The notes below the pieces were generated by a model, which saw only the letters and a list, made by a program, of their open reading frames with translations, did not search any database and had not been told where the DNA came from. DNA of 20,583 nt from an uncultured Ignavibacteria bacterium (GTDB lineage: Bacteria; Bacteroidota; Ignavibacteria; Kapaibacteriales; UBA2268): the NCBI GenBank assembly GCA_903911805.1, contig CAIWET010000599.1, positions 1-20,583 on the forward strand, written 5' to 3'. The translations under genes were made by a program, and so were the position numbers. Below are positions 6,600 through 14,912 of the stretch, piece after piece. Numbering within the stretch: the first letter of the stretch is position 1; each line of letters opens with the position of its first letter.

Positions 6600-8915
6600 A
6601 TGAGATATTATATTCTTTTAATCGCATTTTTATTTGCGAATTTAAATTTATTTGCCAATCTGCACGATGATAATAAACATCTTGTTCTTGCAGGGCAAAT
6701 TATTGATATTGAGACCAAAAAACCTTTACCTGGTGTTAGAATTGAGGTAATTAATTCCAAACTTGGAGCTATTTCTGATATTGATGGCAAATATAAAATT
6801 GAATTTCACGAAAAAGGGATTTATGAAATTAAATTCAATTTTATTGGATATAATTTAAATATTTTAACAGTGAATCTTAAAAATGATTTATTCGAAAACA
6901 TTGAACTGATTTCAAAACCAATTCAATTAAACCAAGTGAATATTTCAGCCAATAGAATTGAACAATCTAAAGAAATTAAAAATATTTCAATTATTAATTC
7001 TGAGGATATTCATAAAAATTTAGGTCAGACTTTTTCGGAGTCAATTAAAAACATTCCTGGTGTTTCCATTATGCAAACTGGTCCATCGATTGCAAAGCCA
7101 GTAATAAGAGGAATGCAAAGCGACAGATTAGTACTTGTAAATTCTGATGTTAATCAGGAAGGACAACAATGGGGTGGCGAACACGCTCCGGAAATCGACC
7201 CTTTTTCTTCTTCATCAATTGAAATAATCAAAGGTGCGGCTGGATTGGAATATGGTCCTCACGCTATTGGTGGAGTAATAAAAGTATCGAATTCAGAAAT
7301 AACTGAAACTGACAATATCAATGGCAATGCATCTATAGCAACTTTTTCAAATAACAGACAAATTGCCGGTTCTTTGGGATTATTTGGTAAGACATATTTA
7401 TTGGATCATCTATTATGGAGAGCTCATATCAGCTATCGAAAAGCTGGAGATTCTAAAACTCCAGATTACAATATTACTAATTCCGCTTTTAATGAATTGA
7501 GCTATTCTGGCGAATTAACTTATAAGAGAACAAGTGAAGAATTAAATTTTATGTATAGTCACTTTGGAACAGAATTAGGAATTTTTAAAGGTGCTCATAT
7601 ACACAACCTTGTTGATTTGCAAAAAGCGATGAATTCTGATAAACCATTAATAATTGAAGATTTTAGTTATAATATTAATAGACCAAAACAAGATATTACT
7701 CACGATATTTTCAAAATCAAAGGAAAATATTCTACTCGATTATTTGATTATGAATCAGTTTATGCTTTACAAATCAATCATCGCCAGGAATATGACTCAC
7801 ACACAAGGTATAACCCCCAAGCAATAAATTTTCCTTCTATTGACTTAACACTTTACACTCATTCATTTGATTTAAAAGCAAAACATTATCCTGGGAAAAA
7901 CATTATTGCTATTATTGGATTAAATCTTTTTAGACAGGGAAATATCAAAGAAGGAAATGTAAATATCATTCCTAATTACAGATCATATACTGGTGGTGCC
8001 TATTCAATTATCAAATTGATTAAAGATAAATACTCACTCGAAACTGGTTTACGATATGACTATATTTGGACTGAAACCTATCGCAAAATCAACAATGTAG
8101 AAAATGATAATATATTTGAATATCAAAATATTTCTTTTTCAATTGGAGGTAATTACGAAATATCCGATGGATGGAATCTATCTTCAAACATATCAACTGC
8201 TTGGAGACCACCTAATTTGAATGAGTTATTTTCTAATGATGTTCATCACGGAACTGCTAGGTTCGAAATTGGCGATATTAAATTAAATGCCGAGCGCAAT
8301 ATAAATACTGATATAAATTTCAATTATAATTCTGAATTTATAAATTTACAAACTGGGATTTACGCAAATTATATTAATAATTATATTTATTCTCAACCAC
8401 TGAAAGAACCCATTTTAACAATTAGAGGAGCTTTTCCAGCATTTAAATTTATGCAAACAAATGCTTTGATTTCTGGAATTGATGGATTTTTCCAATTCTA
8501 TACATCTCATCATCATTTTGCGAAGCTAACCTATTCTTATATTTATGCCGAAGATTTAAGTGCTAATGAACCATTAGTATATATGCCACCTTTGAGTTTA
8601 TCATTAATAAACCACTTTCATATTGATGATATTGGATTTATGAAAGATAACTTTATAGAATTAGATACAAAATATTCCGCAAAACAAACTCGAGTTCCTG
8701 AAAACTCAGACTATATGGAACCACCTGGGGAATATTTTTTATTAAATTTGAATATAGGTACCAATTTGCAATTTGGCAATCAAGATTTTAAACTAAATTT
8801 GAGTGCCAATAACCTTCTAAATAGAAGATACAGAGACTATATGTCCAGATTCAGATATTTTATTGATGAACCTGGATTAAATATTATTTTAAGAATTTTT
8901 ATACCAATTAATTAA
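6600..8915 (+). CDS. TonB-dependent outer-membrane receptor, probable metal or metal-chelate importer
   Basis: 771 residues. A signal peptide (about 1-20) is followed by a carboxypeptidase-regulatory-like beta domain (about 28-110, with LAGQIIDIETKKPLPGV and DIDGKYKIEF) characteristic of Bacteroidota receptors. The plug domain (about 130-240) contains IKNIPGVSI, KPVIRGMQSDRLVLV, QQWGGEHAPEIDP and YGPHAIGGVI. The remainder is the 22-strand barrel, ending in aromatic-rich RIFIPIN. The plug pattern, with PVIRG, then a His in a GEHAPEIDP segment, then a GxxAIGGV run, resembles zinc receptors of the ZnuD type, and HHG in NDVHHGTARFEIG and an HHH run add possible metal ligands. Substrate assignment to zinc or copper is inference; haem or a siderophore is possible. 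It lies between a CxxC small protein and a lipoprotein, forming one cassette. No clear Shine-Dalgarno precedes the ATG. Confidence 0.9.
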   Translation: MRYYILLIAFLFANLNLFANLHDDNKHLVLAGQIIDIETKKPLPGVRIEVINSKLGAISDIDGKYKIEFHEKGIYEIKFNFIGYNLNILTVNLKNDLFENIELISKPIQLNQVNISANRIEQSKEIKNISIINSEDIHKNLGQTFSESIKNIPGVSIMQTGPSIAKPVIRGMQSDRLVLVNSDVNQEGQQWGGEHAPEIDPFSSSSIEIIKGAAGLEYGPHAIGGVIKVSNSEITETDNINGNASIATFSNNRQIAGSLGLFGKTYLLDHLLWRAHISYRKAGDSKTPDYNITNSAFNELSYSGELTYKRTSEELNFMYSHFGTELGIFKGAHIHNLVDLQKAMNSDKPLIIEDFSYNINRPKQDITHDIFKIKGKYSTRLFDYESVYALQINHRQEYDSHTRYNPQAINFPSIDLTLYTHSFDLKAKHYPGKNIIAIIGLNLFRQGNIKEGNVNIIPNYRSYTGGAYSIIKLIKDKYSLETGLRYDYIWTETYRKINNVENDNIFEYQNISFSIGGNYEISDGWNLSSNISTAWRPPNLNELFSNDVHHGTARFEIGDIKLNAERNINTDINFNYNSEFINLQTGIYANYINNYIYSQPLKEPILTIRGAFPAFKFMQTNALISGIDGFFQFYTSHHHFAKLTYSYIYAEDLSANEPLVYMPPLSLSLINHFHIDDIGFMKDNFIELDTKYSAKQTRVPENSDYMEPPGEYFLLNLNIGTNLQFGNQDFKLNLSANNLLNRRYRDYMSRFRYFIDEPGLNIILRIFIPIN

Positions 8916-8924
8916 GGAAAAATT

Positions 8925-9533
8925 ATGAAAAAGCTTATGTATATCATATTTGCTGTTATTTTAGCAGCTTGTAATGACAACCCTAGCAATCCAAATAACG
9001 AGAATGAGCACGATTTACCAACTACTCTGAAAATTCATATTTATCAATTGAATGACTCAGGAAATGGCGAAATCAAGGACTCTTCAATTACATTATTTGA
9101 CCAACCTGGAGGTCCTGGAACTCCAATAACATTAACACCGATTACATTAAAGTTTGATAATTCTAAAAGCACTTTTTATAAAGCTGAAATTGAAGTTCTA
9201 AATAAATCAAATAGCTCAAACATAATCGATGTTACAAAAGAAATTAAATTAGAAGCTGAATATCATCAGTTCTTTTTTACCACATTGCAAAAGAACAAAG
9301 CATTAATAACTTATGGTGACAAGGAGTCTGATTATACAAGTACAAACTTAAATGGAAGTGATTTACCAGTAGGTTTAAAATTCTTAATTGAAGTTCCAAA
9401 AAATGCTAGCGTTTCTAACGATACTTTAAGTATTTCGCTATCACATTTTCCTGATGCAACAAAAAAAGATGGCGTAACTGCTGGAAATGAAACGGATATT
9501 TTTGTTAATTTCCCTATAATTTATCAAAAATAA
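8925..9533 (+). CDS. Lipoprotein companion of the TonB-dependent receptor
   Basis: 202 residues with a lipoprotein signal (MKKLMYIIFAVILAAC, Cys16). AAGGA overlaps the receptor's stop codon and the genes are 9 nt apart, so they are translated from one message. The mature part looks all-beta, with a Gly/Pro-rich loop (about 61-67), EYHQFFF (112-118) and a late GNETDIFVNFPI segment (188-198). From memory, this order (early beta region, EHQFFF-like, GETDI-V-F end) matches a Bacteroidota lipoprotein family regularly encoded beside TonB receptors and loosely annotated as 'type 1 periplasmic binding fold'. That name should not be taken as a function. Role inferred: surface or periplasmic partner in substrate capture for the receptor. 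Confidence 0.8.
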   Translation: MKKLMYIIFAVILAACNDNPSNPNNENEHDLPTTLKIHIYQLNDSGNGEIKDSSITLFDQPGGPGTPITLTPITLKFDNSKSTFYKAEIEVLNKSNSSNIIDVTKEIKLEAEYHQFFFTTLQKNKALITYGDKESDYTSTNLNGSDLPVGLKFLIEVPKNASVSNDTLSISLSHFPDATKKDGVTAGNETDIFVNFPIIYQK

Positions 9534-9634
9534 TTTTTTTTGCTAACTTTTTTATCATTAATGCGTTATTTCATTTTATAATTTTACCGGAGAAAATAAA
9601 CCGGATTTAGATCTTTTTTTTGGAGATATTATTA

Positions 9635-10045
9635 ATGGCAAGTTTAGTAGTTTACTTAGGATTTGATGGAAATTGCCGCGAAGCAATGGACTTTTATCAT
9701 AACGCATTAGGCGGTGAAACACAATATATGACTTACGGACAGGCACCAATGCCAACACCTGAAGAACATAATGAAAAAATTATGCACTCACATTTAATTG
9801 CAGATGGAATTAAATTAATGGCAGCAGATACAATGCCTGGTCAACCTTATAATCCTGGGAACAATTACACTTTAACTTTGAATTGTACAAGTGAAAACGA
9901 ATTAGATGGAATCTGGGGAAAATTATCAGCTGATGCTAGTATTTCATTGCCTATTGATAACCAATTTTGGGGTGCTAAATATGGTCAACTAACCGATAAA
10001 TTTGGCGTAAATTGGGCATTAAATTACGAATTCCCTAAAGCATAA
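9635..10045 (+). CDS. VOC-superfamily protein (PhnB/YjdN-like, glyoxalase-fold)
   Basis: 136 residues from the ATG at 9635, preferred over TTG at 9620 because GGAG lies 9 nt before it and the fold begins MASLVVYLGFDGNCREAMDFY. The two beta-alpha-beta-beta-beta modules of the vicinal-oxygen-chelate fold are recognisable: LVVYLGFDGNCREAMDFYHNALGGE at the start, HSHLIADGIKLMAADTMPG in the middle, and FWGAKYGQLTDKFGVNWALNYE at the end, the signature of the PhnB/YjdN ('3-demethylubiquinone methyltransferase-like') subgroup. Members are small cytoplasmic dimers of mostly unknown substrate. Nothing nearby points to a substrate. It is about 100 bp from the lipoprotein gene and probably has its own promoter. 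Confidence 0.88.
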   Translation: MASLVVYLGFDGNCREAMDFYHNALGGETQYMTYGQAPMPTPEEHNEKIMHSHLIADGIKLMAADTMPGQPYNPGNNYTLTLNCTSENELDGIWGKLSADASISLPIDNQFWGAKYGQLTDKFGVNWALNYEFPKA

Positions 10046-10103
10046 ATAGATAATTGATTTTAATAGAAAGAGGTTGTATTAAAGGGCAAGAAAATACTTG
10101 CTT

Positions 10104-10184
10104 CGTCATTCAGAGCGTAGCGAAGAATCCAGGAAATCAGTCACTTACGAGATTACTGGATTTCTCACTTCGTTCGAAAAGACA
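10104..10184. repeat. Imperfect palindromic intergenic repeat (REP-like)
   Basis: A left arm with GAGCGTAGCGAAGAATCCAG and a right arm with CTGGATTTCTCACTTCGTTC are near reverse complements around a centre at about 10144, so the RNA could fold into a long bulged hairpin. Such GAGCGnAGCGAAGAATCC texts are commonly seen as dispersed intergenic repeats in bacterial genomes. Only one copy lies in this window. Confidence 0.6.
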
Positions 10185-10248
10185 CTTTTGAGTCAACCTT
10201 TTTTTTATAAACTTCTGTAATTGATAGTAATCATTGTTTGGTCATTTT

Positions 10249-10311
10249 GATACGAGCTTTGCTCTAATCAATGACTAATAATGACTTAATTTGGTGCTAT
10301 TGCATCGTATC
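10249..10311. repeat. Second inverted repeat in the same intergenic region
   Basis: GATACGA (10249-10255) and TCGTATC (10305-10311) are exact inverted 7-mers around a 49-nt interior. With the palindrome at 10104-10184 this fills most of the 342-bp gap between the VOC gene and the nuclease gene. I see no gene in the gap. Confidence 0.45.
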
Positions 10312-10387
10312 TAAGCCAACAATCCTATTTTAAAAAATTAACTTGTTCTCTCTCTTTATAGTCGGAAGCAGGAAAATTTCTATTAGA

Positions 10388-11239
10388 TCACTCAGTAAAT
10401 ACTTTTTTTTCGATAACATCTTGAATTTTTTTAGGAATCTTGCTCAAATAATTAAAACAAGTAGAGCTCTCAATTCGGTCAACATTTGTTAGATAATCGT
10501 GCCAATCGGCATTTCTTACTCCTGCTATATTTGGCATAACAACTGCAATCACAGGGGTAGTATCTGTAACATCAAGATATGTTTGCCCTTTTTCCAAGAC
10601 AACTACTATTTTGAAGCAAGAATCAGGAATTGCAACTACATCTTTTATTCTATCTTTTGTCCTATAAATTCCACCTGCAATCACGAATAGCTCTTTATTC
10701 TGAGTAATAGCCAATCCATTACAATAGTATTCAAAATCATACCAAACCCCCTGATTTAAATCTGGAGTTTGAGGCAAAATATTTGTCATTAAAAAAGTAG
10801 TTTTATTGTCCTCAACTGTTAGAGTTCTGCTTTCGCTCTGTACCATATGACCTCTGTCAAATCCAGAATTAGTATAATCACTATGCTTAACCCTATAAAT
10901 TCCAGAAGGTAATGAGGTATCAGTAATAAAATTTCCAGACCACCTTGAAACGTCCCCAAACCAGCTACTATTAATTTCCCAGCTTACGCAATTAGGTACA
11001 TTCAAATCTTTATTATAATTTACAACATATTGATTTTTAACGAGGATTATATCATTTGTTGTATCGCAACTATAAGCAACACCTAGGTTTGTATGAATCG
11101 AATTTACCCAAATATAAGGGCTTTTATCTCCTTCATCTACTGGTTCAGTAGGATTTTGGCATCCAGTAAAAACGATCAAAGCACCAATTGTGACAATTAA
11201 TACTTTATATTTAAAAATTGAATATTTTGTAAATTTCAT
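10388..11239 (-). CDS. Exported DNA/RNA non-specific endonuclease (NucA-type, DRGH motif), lipoprotein
   Basis: 283 residues from the ATG at 11239, chosen over 11293 because AGGA lies 8 nt upstream and a proper signal peptide then starts (MKFTKYSIFK). The lipobox ends at Cys27 (FTGC). The nuclease fold shows DRGH (residues 128-131, His131 the general base), TFLMTNILPQ, and Asn162 in DLNQGVW, which in this beta-beta-alpha-metal family binds the catalytic Mg2+. ELFVIAGGIY is the usual following strand. It would degrade nucleic acids outside the cytoplasm, for nutrient scavenging or biofilm DNA. It is divergent from the exported MsrB-MsrA gene with 104 bp between the starts. The family is secure; the physiological role is inferred. 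Confidence 0.92.
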   Translation of the reverse strand: MKFTKYSIFKYKVLIVTIGALIVFTGCQNPTEPVDEGDKSPYIWVNSIHTNLGVAYSCDTTNDIILVKNQYVVNYNKDLNVPNCVSWEINSSWFGDVSRWSGNFITDTSLPSGIYRVKHSDYTNSGFDRGHMVQSESRTLTVEDNKTTFLMTNILPQTPDLNQGVWYDFEYYCNGLAITQNKELFVIAGGIYRTKDRIKDVVAIPDSCFKIVVVLEKGQTYLDVTDTTPVIAVVMPNIAGVRNADWHDYLTNVDRIESSTCFNYLSKIPKKIQDVIEKKVFTE

Positions 11240-11247
11240 TATATTTT

Positions 11248-11251
11248 TCCT
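11248..11251 (-). promoter_or_regulatory. Ribosome binding site that sets the nuclease start
   Basis: AGGA on the minus strand lies 8 nt before the ATG at 11239. It supports that start and hence a lipoprotein signal peptide of 26 residues. Confidence 0.65.
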
Positions 11252-11343
11252 AAATGATATTAAAGAATTAAACAAATTTACAAATATTTTCAAACTTATT
11301 TGTTGATTTTTCGTTTAAACTAAATAATATTTATGGAGGGATA

Positions 11344-12261
11344 ATGTTATATATATTTTATTTTATGTTGATTTTATCAACAGTATCGTGTTCACAGGAG
11401 AAAAAAATGACTTACAACAAACTTACATCTGAAGAAGAATGGGTTATAATAGATAAAGGAACTGAAAGACCTTTTACAGGAAAATACGAAAAGTTTAATG
11501 AAGAAGGAACCTATGTTTGCAAAAGGTGCAACGTACCTCTTTATAAATCTTCATCGAAATTTGATGCTCAGTGTGGTTGGCCCGCATTTGATGACGAAAT
11601 CAAAGGTGCAGTGAAACATACTCCTGATGGTGATGGAATGAGAACTGAAATCACGTGCAATTCTTGCGGAGCTCATTTAGGCCACGTTTTCATTGGCGAA
11701 GGTTATACTGCAAAAAATACACGTCATTGCGTAAATTCGATTTCATTGAATTTCATTCCATCTAAAGATGAAACTGCAGAAACTGCCAAAGCAATTTATG
11801 CAGGTGGATGCTTTTGGGGAATGGAATATTATTTCAAAAAAGCAAATGGTGTAATTTCTACAAGAGTTGGCTATATTGGCGGTCATAAGGACAATCCAAC
11901 TTATAAGGAAGTATGTTACACCAATACAGGCCATATTGAAGCTACCGAAGTGACTTTTAATCCTAAAGTGATTTCTTTTGATTCATTAACAAAATTGTTT
12001 TTCGAATTGCACGACCCAACTCAAGTAATGCGTCAAGGTCCTGATATTGGAGAACAATATAAATCAGCAATTTTCTATTTGACAGATGAACAACGTGAAA
12101 TTTCAGAAAAGCTCATTAATATTTTAAAAGAAAAAGGATACAAAGTGGCAACTGAGCTTATTCCTGCTAAAACTTTTTGGGAAGCTGAAGATTACCACCA
12201 AGATTATTACAACCACAAAGGCGGAATCCCATATTGTCATTCTTATGTTAAGAGATTTTAA
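11344..12261 (+). CDS. msrBA: Exported MsrB-MsrA bifunctional methionine sulfoxide reductase
   Basis: 305 residues preceded by GGAGGG. The N-terminus is hydrophobic and ends in a lipobox-like STVSC (Cys16), so the enzyme is predicted to act outside the cytoplasm. MsrB comes first (about 25-140): zinc-binding pairs CKRC (59/62) and CNSC (105/108), and catalytic Cys129 in RHCVNS, reducing methionine-R-sulfoxide. MsrA follows (about 148-305): GGCFWG with catalytic Cys156, reducing the S form, with GYIGG, GHIEATEV and YHQDYY conserved, and a C-terminal Cys298 likely to resolve the disulfide. Together they would repair both stereoisomers in oxidised envelope proteins. The electron donor is not encoded nearby. 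The signal sequence lacks N-terminal Lys/Arg, which lowers confidence in export. Confidence 0.95.
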   Translation: MLYIFYFMLILSTVSCSQEKKMTYNKLTSEEEWVIIDKGTERPFTGKYEKFNEEGTYVCKRCNVPLYKSSSKFDAQCGWPAFDDEIKGAVKHTPDGDGMRTEITCNSCGAHLGHVFIGEGYTAKNTRHCVNSISLNFIPSKDETAETAKAIYAGGCFWGMEYYFKKANGVISTRVGYIGGHKDNPTYKEVCYTNTGHIEATEVTFNPKVISFDSLTKLFFELHDPTQVMRQGPDIGEQYKSAIFYLTDEQREISEKLINILKEKGYKVATELIPAKTFWEAEDYHQDYYNHKGGIPYCHSYVKRF

Positions 12262-12560
12262 ATTTCGTAATCAACGACTTTGGCATCTTCTCTTATTTTG
12301 AGAATATGGTCAATTAATTCTAAGTGATGGGGGTGTGTCATATAAGTCTGTAAATCTTCTTTTGAAGCAAATACAGTATAAATTGATACATCCCAGGATC
12401 TTTCGCTTTTTAAAAAATCAATTCCGACTTCAATTAAAATTAGTTCAGGAATAAAATCCACCATTTTCTCGAGATTTTCTTTCATCCAAAGTGCATTTTC
12501 TTCTTTTGTTTTACCTTCGGCAAAATCTTTTAACTTATTTAAAACTATATGTTTAATCAT
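12258..12560 (-). CDS. Dabb-domain (stress-responsive alpha/beta barrel) protein
   Basis: 100 residues covering one whole Dabb domain: MIKHIVLNKLKDFAEG at the start, a central helix, SWDVSIYTVFASKEDLQTYMTHPHHLELI, and the final VVDYEI. Dabb proteins form dimeric ferredoxin-like barrels. Some are enzymes or stress proteins, but most bacterial single-domain members have no known substrate. It starts 4 nt after the stop of the lipid-kinase-like gene and is likely translated with it. Its 3' end overlaps the convergent msrBA stop codon by 4 bp. Confidence 0.9.
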   Translation of the reverse strand: MIKHIVLNKLKDFAEGKTKEENALWMKENLEKMVDFIPELILIEVGIDFLKSERSWDVSIYTVFASKEDLQTYMTHPHHLELIDHILKIREDAKVVDYEI

Positions 12561-12564
12561 TATA

Positions 12565-13224
12565 TTATCTAACTAAATTTATAAATGACAAATGAAATAT
12601 TGAAACAGATAAATATTCAAATGCCCACAAAGAAAGTCCAACACTCAATGGAATTGACAAATTATCATCAAATTTAATCACCTCAGAAGCTGCTTCGATT
12701 ATACCACCAATAATAGCAGAAATAAATCCAAACAAATAAAAAGTCCAAGGTGCCTGGAATACGCTTCCAACAATTGAAATTACTATAAAAGCAGAGATAA
12801 TAAAAGCTGATGTACCTTCCCAACTTTTAGTAAAAAGTCTGTGTTTGCCAAATTTTCTACCAATTAAAGCAGCTAAAATATCTGAAATAATTAGAATACT
12901 AAAAGCAGAAATTACAATGATTTTTGGGAATAAAATTATACACATCAATGCAGAAATAAACACCCAAGACGCACCATTAAGCACATATTTCTTTTCAATT
13001 TCGTGAGGGCGTAGAATACTTCCAAAGAATTTCATTACTAAGCCATTTACTGTTTTAGAGAATTTACTTAAAATATCAGTACCGATAAACATCACTGAAA
13101 TAATTGTCAAAACAGTTAAAGCTGTTTCTTTAGAAATAAATGCATAAGCAATTGGAATAGAAAGCGAACACATATGAATGCTTTTACGGAGAACCTCTTC
13201 TTTATATGATATATCTTTTTTCAT
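12565..13224 (-). CDS. Dolichol/phytol-kinase-like (SEC59/DGK1-type) CTP-dependent lipid kinase, integral membrane
   Basis: 219 residues with about six hydrophobic segments. The conserved SEC59/DGK1/VTE5 pattern is visible: an N-terminal RKSIHM, a central SDILAALIGRKFGKHRLF, then KSWEGTSAFIISAF, and a late DDNLSIPL. Members phosphorylate polyprenols, phytol or diacylglycerol at the membrane, usually with CTP. The substrate here is open; recycling of a polyprenol or a quinone side chain is plausible. It is the first gene of a pair with the Dabb protein. No Shine-Dalgarno is visible before the ATG. The related phosphatidate cytidylyltransferase fold is an alternative annotation. Confidence 0.85.
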   Translation of the reverse strand: MKKDISYKEEVLRKSIHMCSLSIPIAYAFISKETALTVLTIISVMFIGTDILSKFSKTVNGLVMKFFGSILRPHEIEKKYVLNGASWVFISALMCIILFPKIIVISAFSILIISDILAALIGRKFGKHRLFTKSWEGTSAFIISAFIVISIVGSVFQAPWTFYLFGFISAIIGGIIEAASEVIKFDDNLSIPLSVGLSLWAFEYLSVSIFHLSFINLVR

Positions 13225-13331
13225 AATTTTAAATTTTAAAAAAACTAAAATATCAAAAAAAATATTATTCGTTAGCTATTAATTTTTTTTATTATCAAAT
13301 TAATTTTTCAATTCCTTGATTATCAATATTA

Positions 13332-13361
13332 TTGACTGTTAATTCGTTTTATATGCTTTTG
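13332..13361 (+). promoter_or_regulatory. Candidate Bacteroidota-type promoter of glgA
   Basis: TTG (13332-13334), 19 nt, then TGCTTTTG (13354-13361) match the TTG-N19-TAnnTTTG pattern of the Bacteroidota primary sigma factor with one mismatch. The predicted start of transcription would be only about 12-15 nt before the ATG, giving a short leader without a Shine-Dalgarno sequence. Confidence 0.5.
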
Positions 13362-13380
13362 TTAGAAACAGAATGCTTAA

Positions 13381-14853
13381 ATGAATATTTTATTAGCATC
13401 AGCAGAAGTAGAACCATTAGCCAAATCAGGTGGATTAGCCGATGTGGCAGCAGCTCTACCAATAGAATGGCTCAAGCAAAATCATAATGTAATAATTGTG
13501 ATGCCCAAATATAGATTTATAGATACAGACTATTATAATTTTCATCCTACAAATTTAATACTCTATGTTCCTATTGGTGATTGGTTAGAATATGCAAGAC
13601 TTTGGGAAGGCAAACTTCCTGGGAGCGAAGTACCTGTTTATTTAATCGAAAATAATGACTATTTTAATCGCTCTGGAATTTATGGCGACCAAAACGAATA
13701 TATTGATAATGACAGAAGGTTTATTTTCTTCTCAAGAGCTGTTTTTGAAGCTGCAAAAGCTCTAAATTTCAAACCAGACATCCTTCACGCTCACGATTAT
13801 CATACAGCATTTACAATGCCGTTTTTAAGAAATTATTATAGAAATGATCCACTTTTTGAAAATACTGCTGGTGTTTATACTATTCATAATTTAGCATATC
13901 AGGGAAATTTCAATCCAGAAAATGCAATGAAATATTCTCAATTAGGTATGAGAGAATATTATCACGGCTCTTGGTTTGAGCATCGTGGAGTTATCAACTC
14001 TATGAAAGTTGGGATAATGTTTGCAGATAAAATTACTACTGTCTCCCCTACTTATGCTAAAGAAATTCGCTATCCATATTATAGCGAAGGTTTGCAGGAT
14101 GTTTTAAATCTTAGGGCATCTGATTTGGTTGGCGTGCTTAATGGCGTACATTATGAAGAATGGAATCCTGAAAAAGACAAATATATTGGAATTAATTATA
14201 ATGCAAATTCTATTGACCTGAAAAAACAATTGAAGTTTAAGGTATTAATGGATCACGGATTAACAGAAAGTGATAATTTGGATCAACCTCTTATTGGTAT
14301 TGTTACAAGATTAGCAGAACAAAAGGGCATAGATTTAATAATTCATAAATTGGAAGAATTTCTTTATCACGACGATTTCAGGTTTATCATTTTGGGCTCT
14401 GGAGACAATCGATATGAGGACTTTTTCCGATATATTCACGACAAATACCCAAAAAAAGCACTAGTTCACTTAGGATATAATAGTTTCAATTCCCATAAGA
14501 TACATGCAGCTTCTGATTTCTTTTTAATTCCATCAAGATTTGAACCTTGTGGTTTAACTCAAATGTATGCATTAAAATATGGCACAATTCCAATTGTTAG
14601 GCATACTGGAGGATTAGCAGACACAATCACAGAATATAATTATGACAATAATGAAGGCAATGGCATAGTATTTTATAATTATAACTCCGAAGATTTTACA
14701 TTTGCAATCAATAGAGCTATTAAACTTTATAATAATTTCCCGCATTGGGATATAATAAGACAAAATGCAATGGCTTGTGATTTTGCATCTTCTAAAACAG
14801 CTGAAAATTATATTCAGGTTTTCCAATGGGCATTAGAAAAATTGAAGAAATAG
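13381..14853 (+). CDS. glgA: Glycogen synthase (ADP-glucose type, GT5)
   Basis: 490 residues, normal for bacterial GlgA. It transfers glucose from ADP-glucose (or UDP-glucose) to the non-reducing end of a growing alpha-1,4-glucan in the cytoplasm. Visible signatures are KSGGLADV with Lys15 in the sugar-nucleotide loop, HAHDYHTA, VYTIHNLAYQG, NGVHYEEWNP, VTRLAEQKGIDL starting the second GT-B domain, and SRFEPCGLTQMYALKYGT with Glu388, followed by RHTGGLADTI. All catalytic and binding loops look intact. No other glycogen gene is adjacent, so the storage pathway is scattered. Convergent downstream is the epimerase gene, separated by repeat DNA. Confidence 0.96.
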   Translation: MNILLASAEVEPLAKSGGLADVAAALPIEWLKQNHNVIIVMPKYRFIDTDYYNFHPTNLILYVPIGDWLEYARLWEGKLPGSEVPVYLIENNDYFNRSGIYGDQNEYIDNDRRFIFFSRAVFEAAKALNFKPDILHAHDYHTAFTMPFLRNYYRNDPLFENTAGVYTIHNLAYQGNFNPENAMKYSQLGMREYYHGSWFEHRGVINSMKVGIMFADKITTVSPTYAKEIRYPYYSEGLQDVLNLRASDLVGVLNGVHYEEWNPEKDKYIGINYNANSIDLKKQLKFKVLMDHGLTESDNLDQPLIGIVTRLAEQKGIDLIIHKLEEFLYHDDFRFIILGSGDNRYEDFFRYIHDKYPKKALVHLGYNSFNSHKIHAASDFFLIPSRFEPCGLTQMYALKYGTIPIVRHTGGLADTITEYNYDNNEGNGIVFYNYNSEDFTFAINRAIKLYNNFPHWDIIRQNAMACDFASSKTAENYIQVFQWALEKLKK

Positions 14854-14861
14854 TATTTTAT

Positions 14862-14883
14862 CATTCCAGCGAAAGCAGGAATG
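14862..14883. repeat. Small REP-like hairpin after glgA
   Basis: CATTCC, a 10-nt loop and GGAATG lie 8 nt after the glgA stop codon. It has the ATTCCnGCGAAAGCnGGAAT text of a common dispersed palindrome. No T-run follows, so it is not a classical intrinsic terminator but may protect the mRNA end. Confidence 0.55.
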
Positions 14884-14912
14884 GACGTTAATAATAACAA
14901 TTTTTGAAGATG

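Noticed and set aside
9576..9758. Minus-strand frame over the start of the VOC gene
   Set aside because: Overlaps the conserved N-terminus of the VOC protein and its ribosome binding site; no family pattern.
14613..14826. Minus-strand frame inside the 3' part of glgA
   Set aside because: Antisense to conserved GlgA sequence and low-complexity Ile/Cys-rich.
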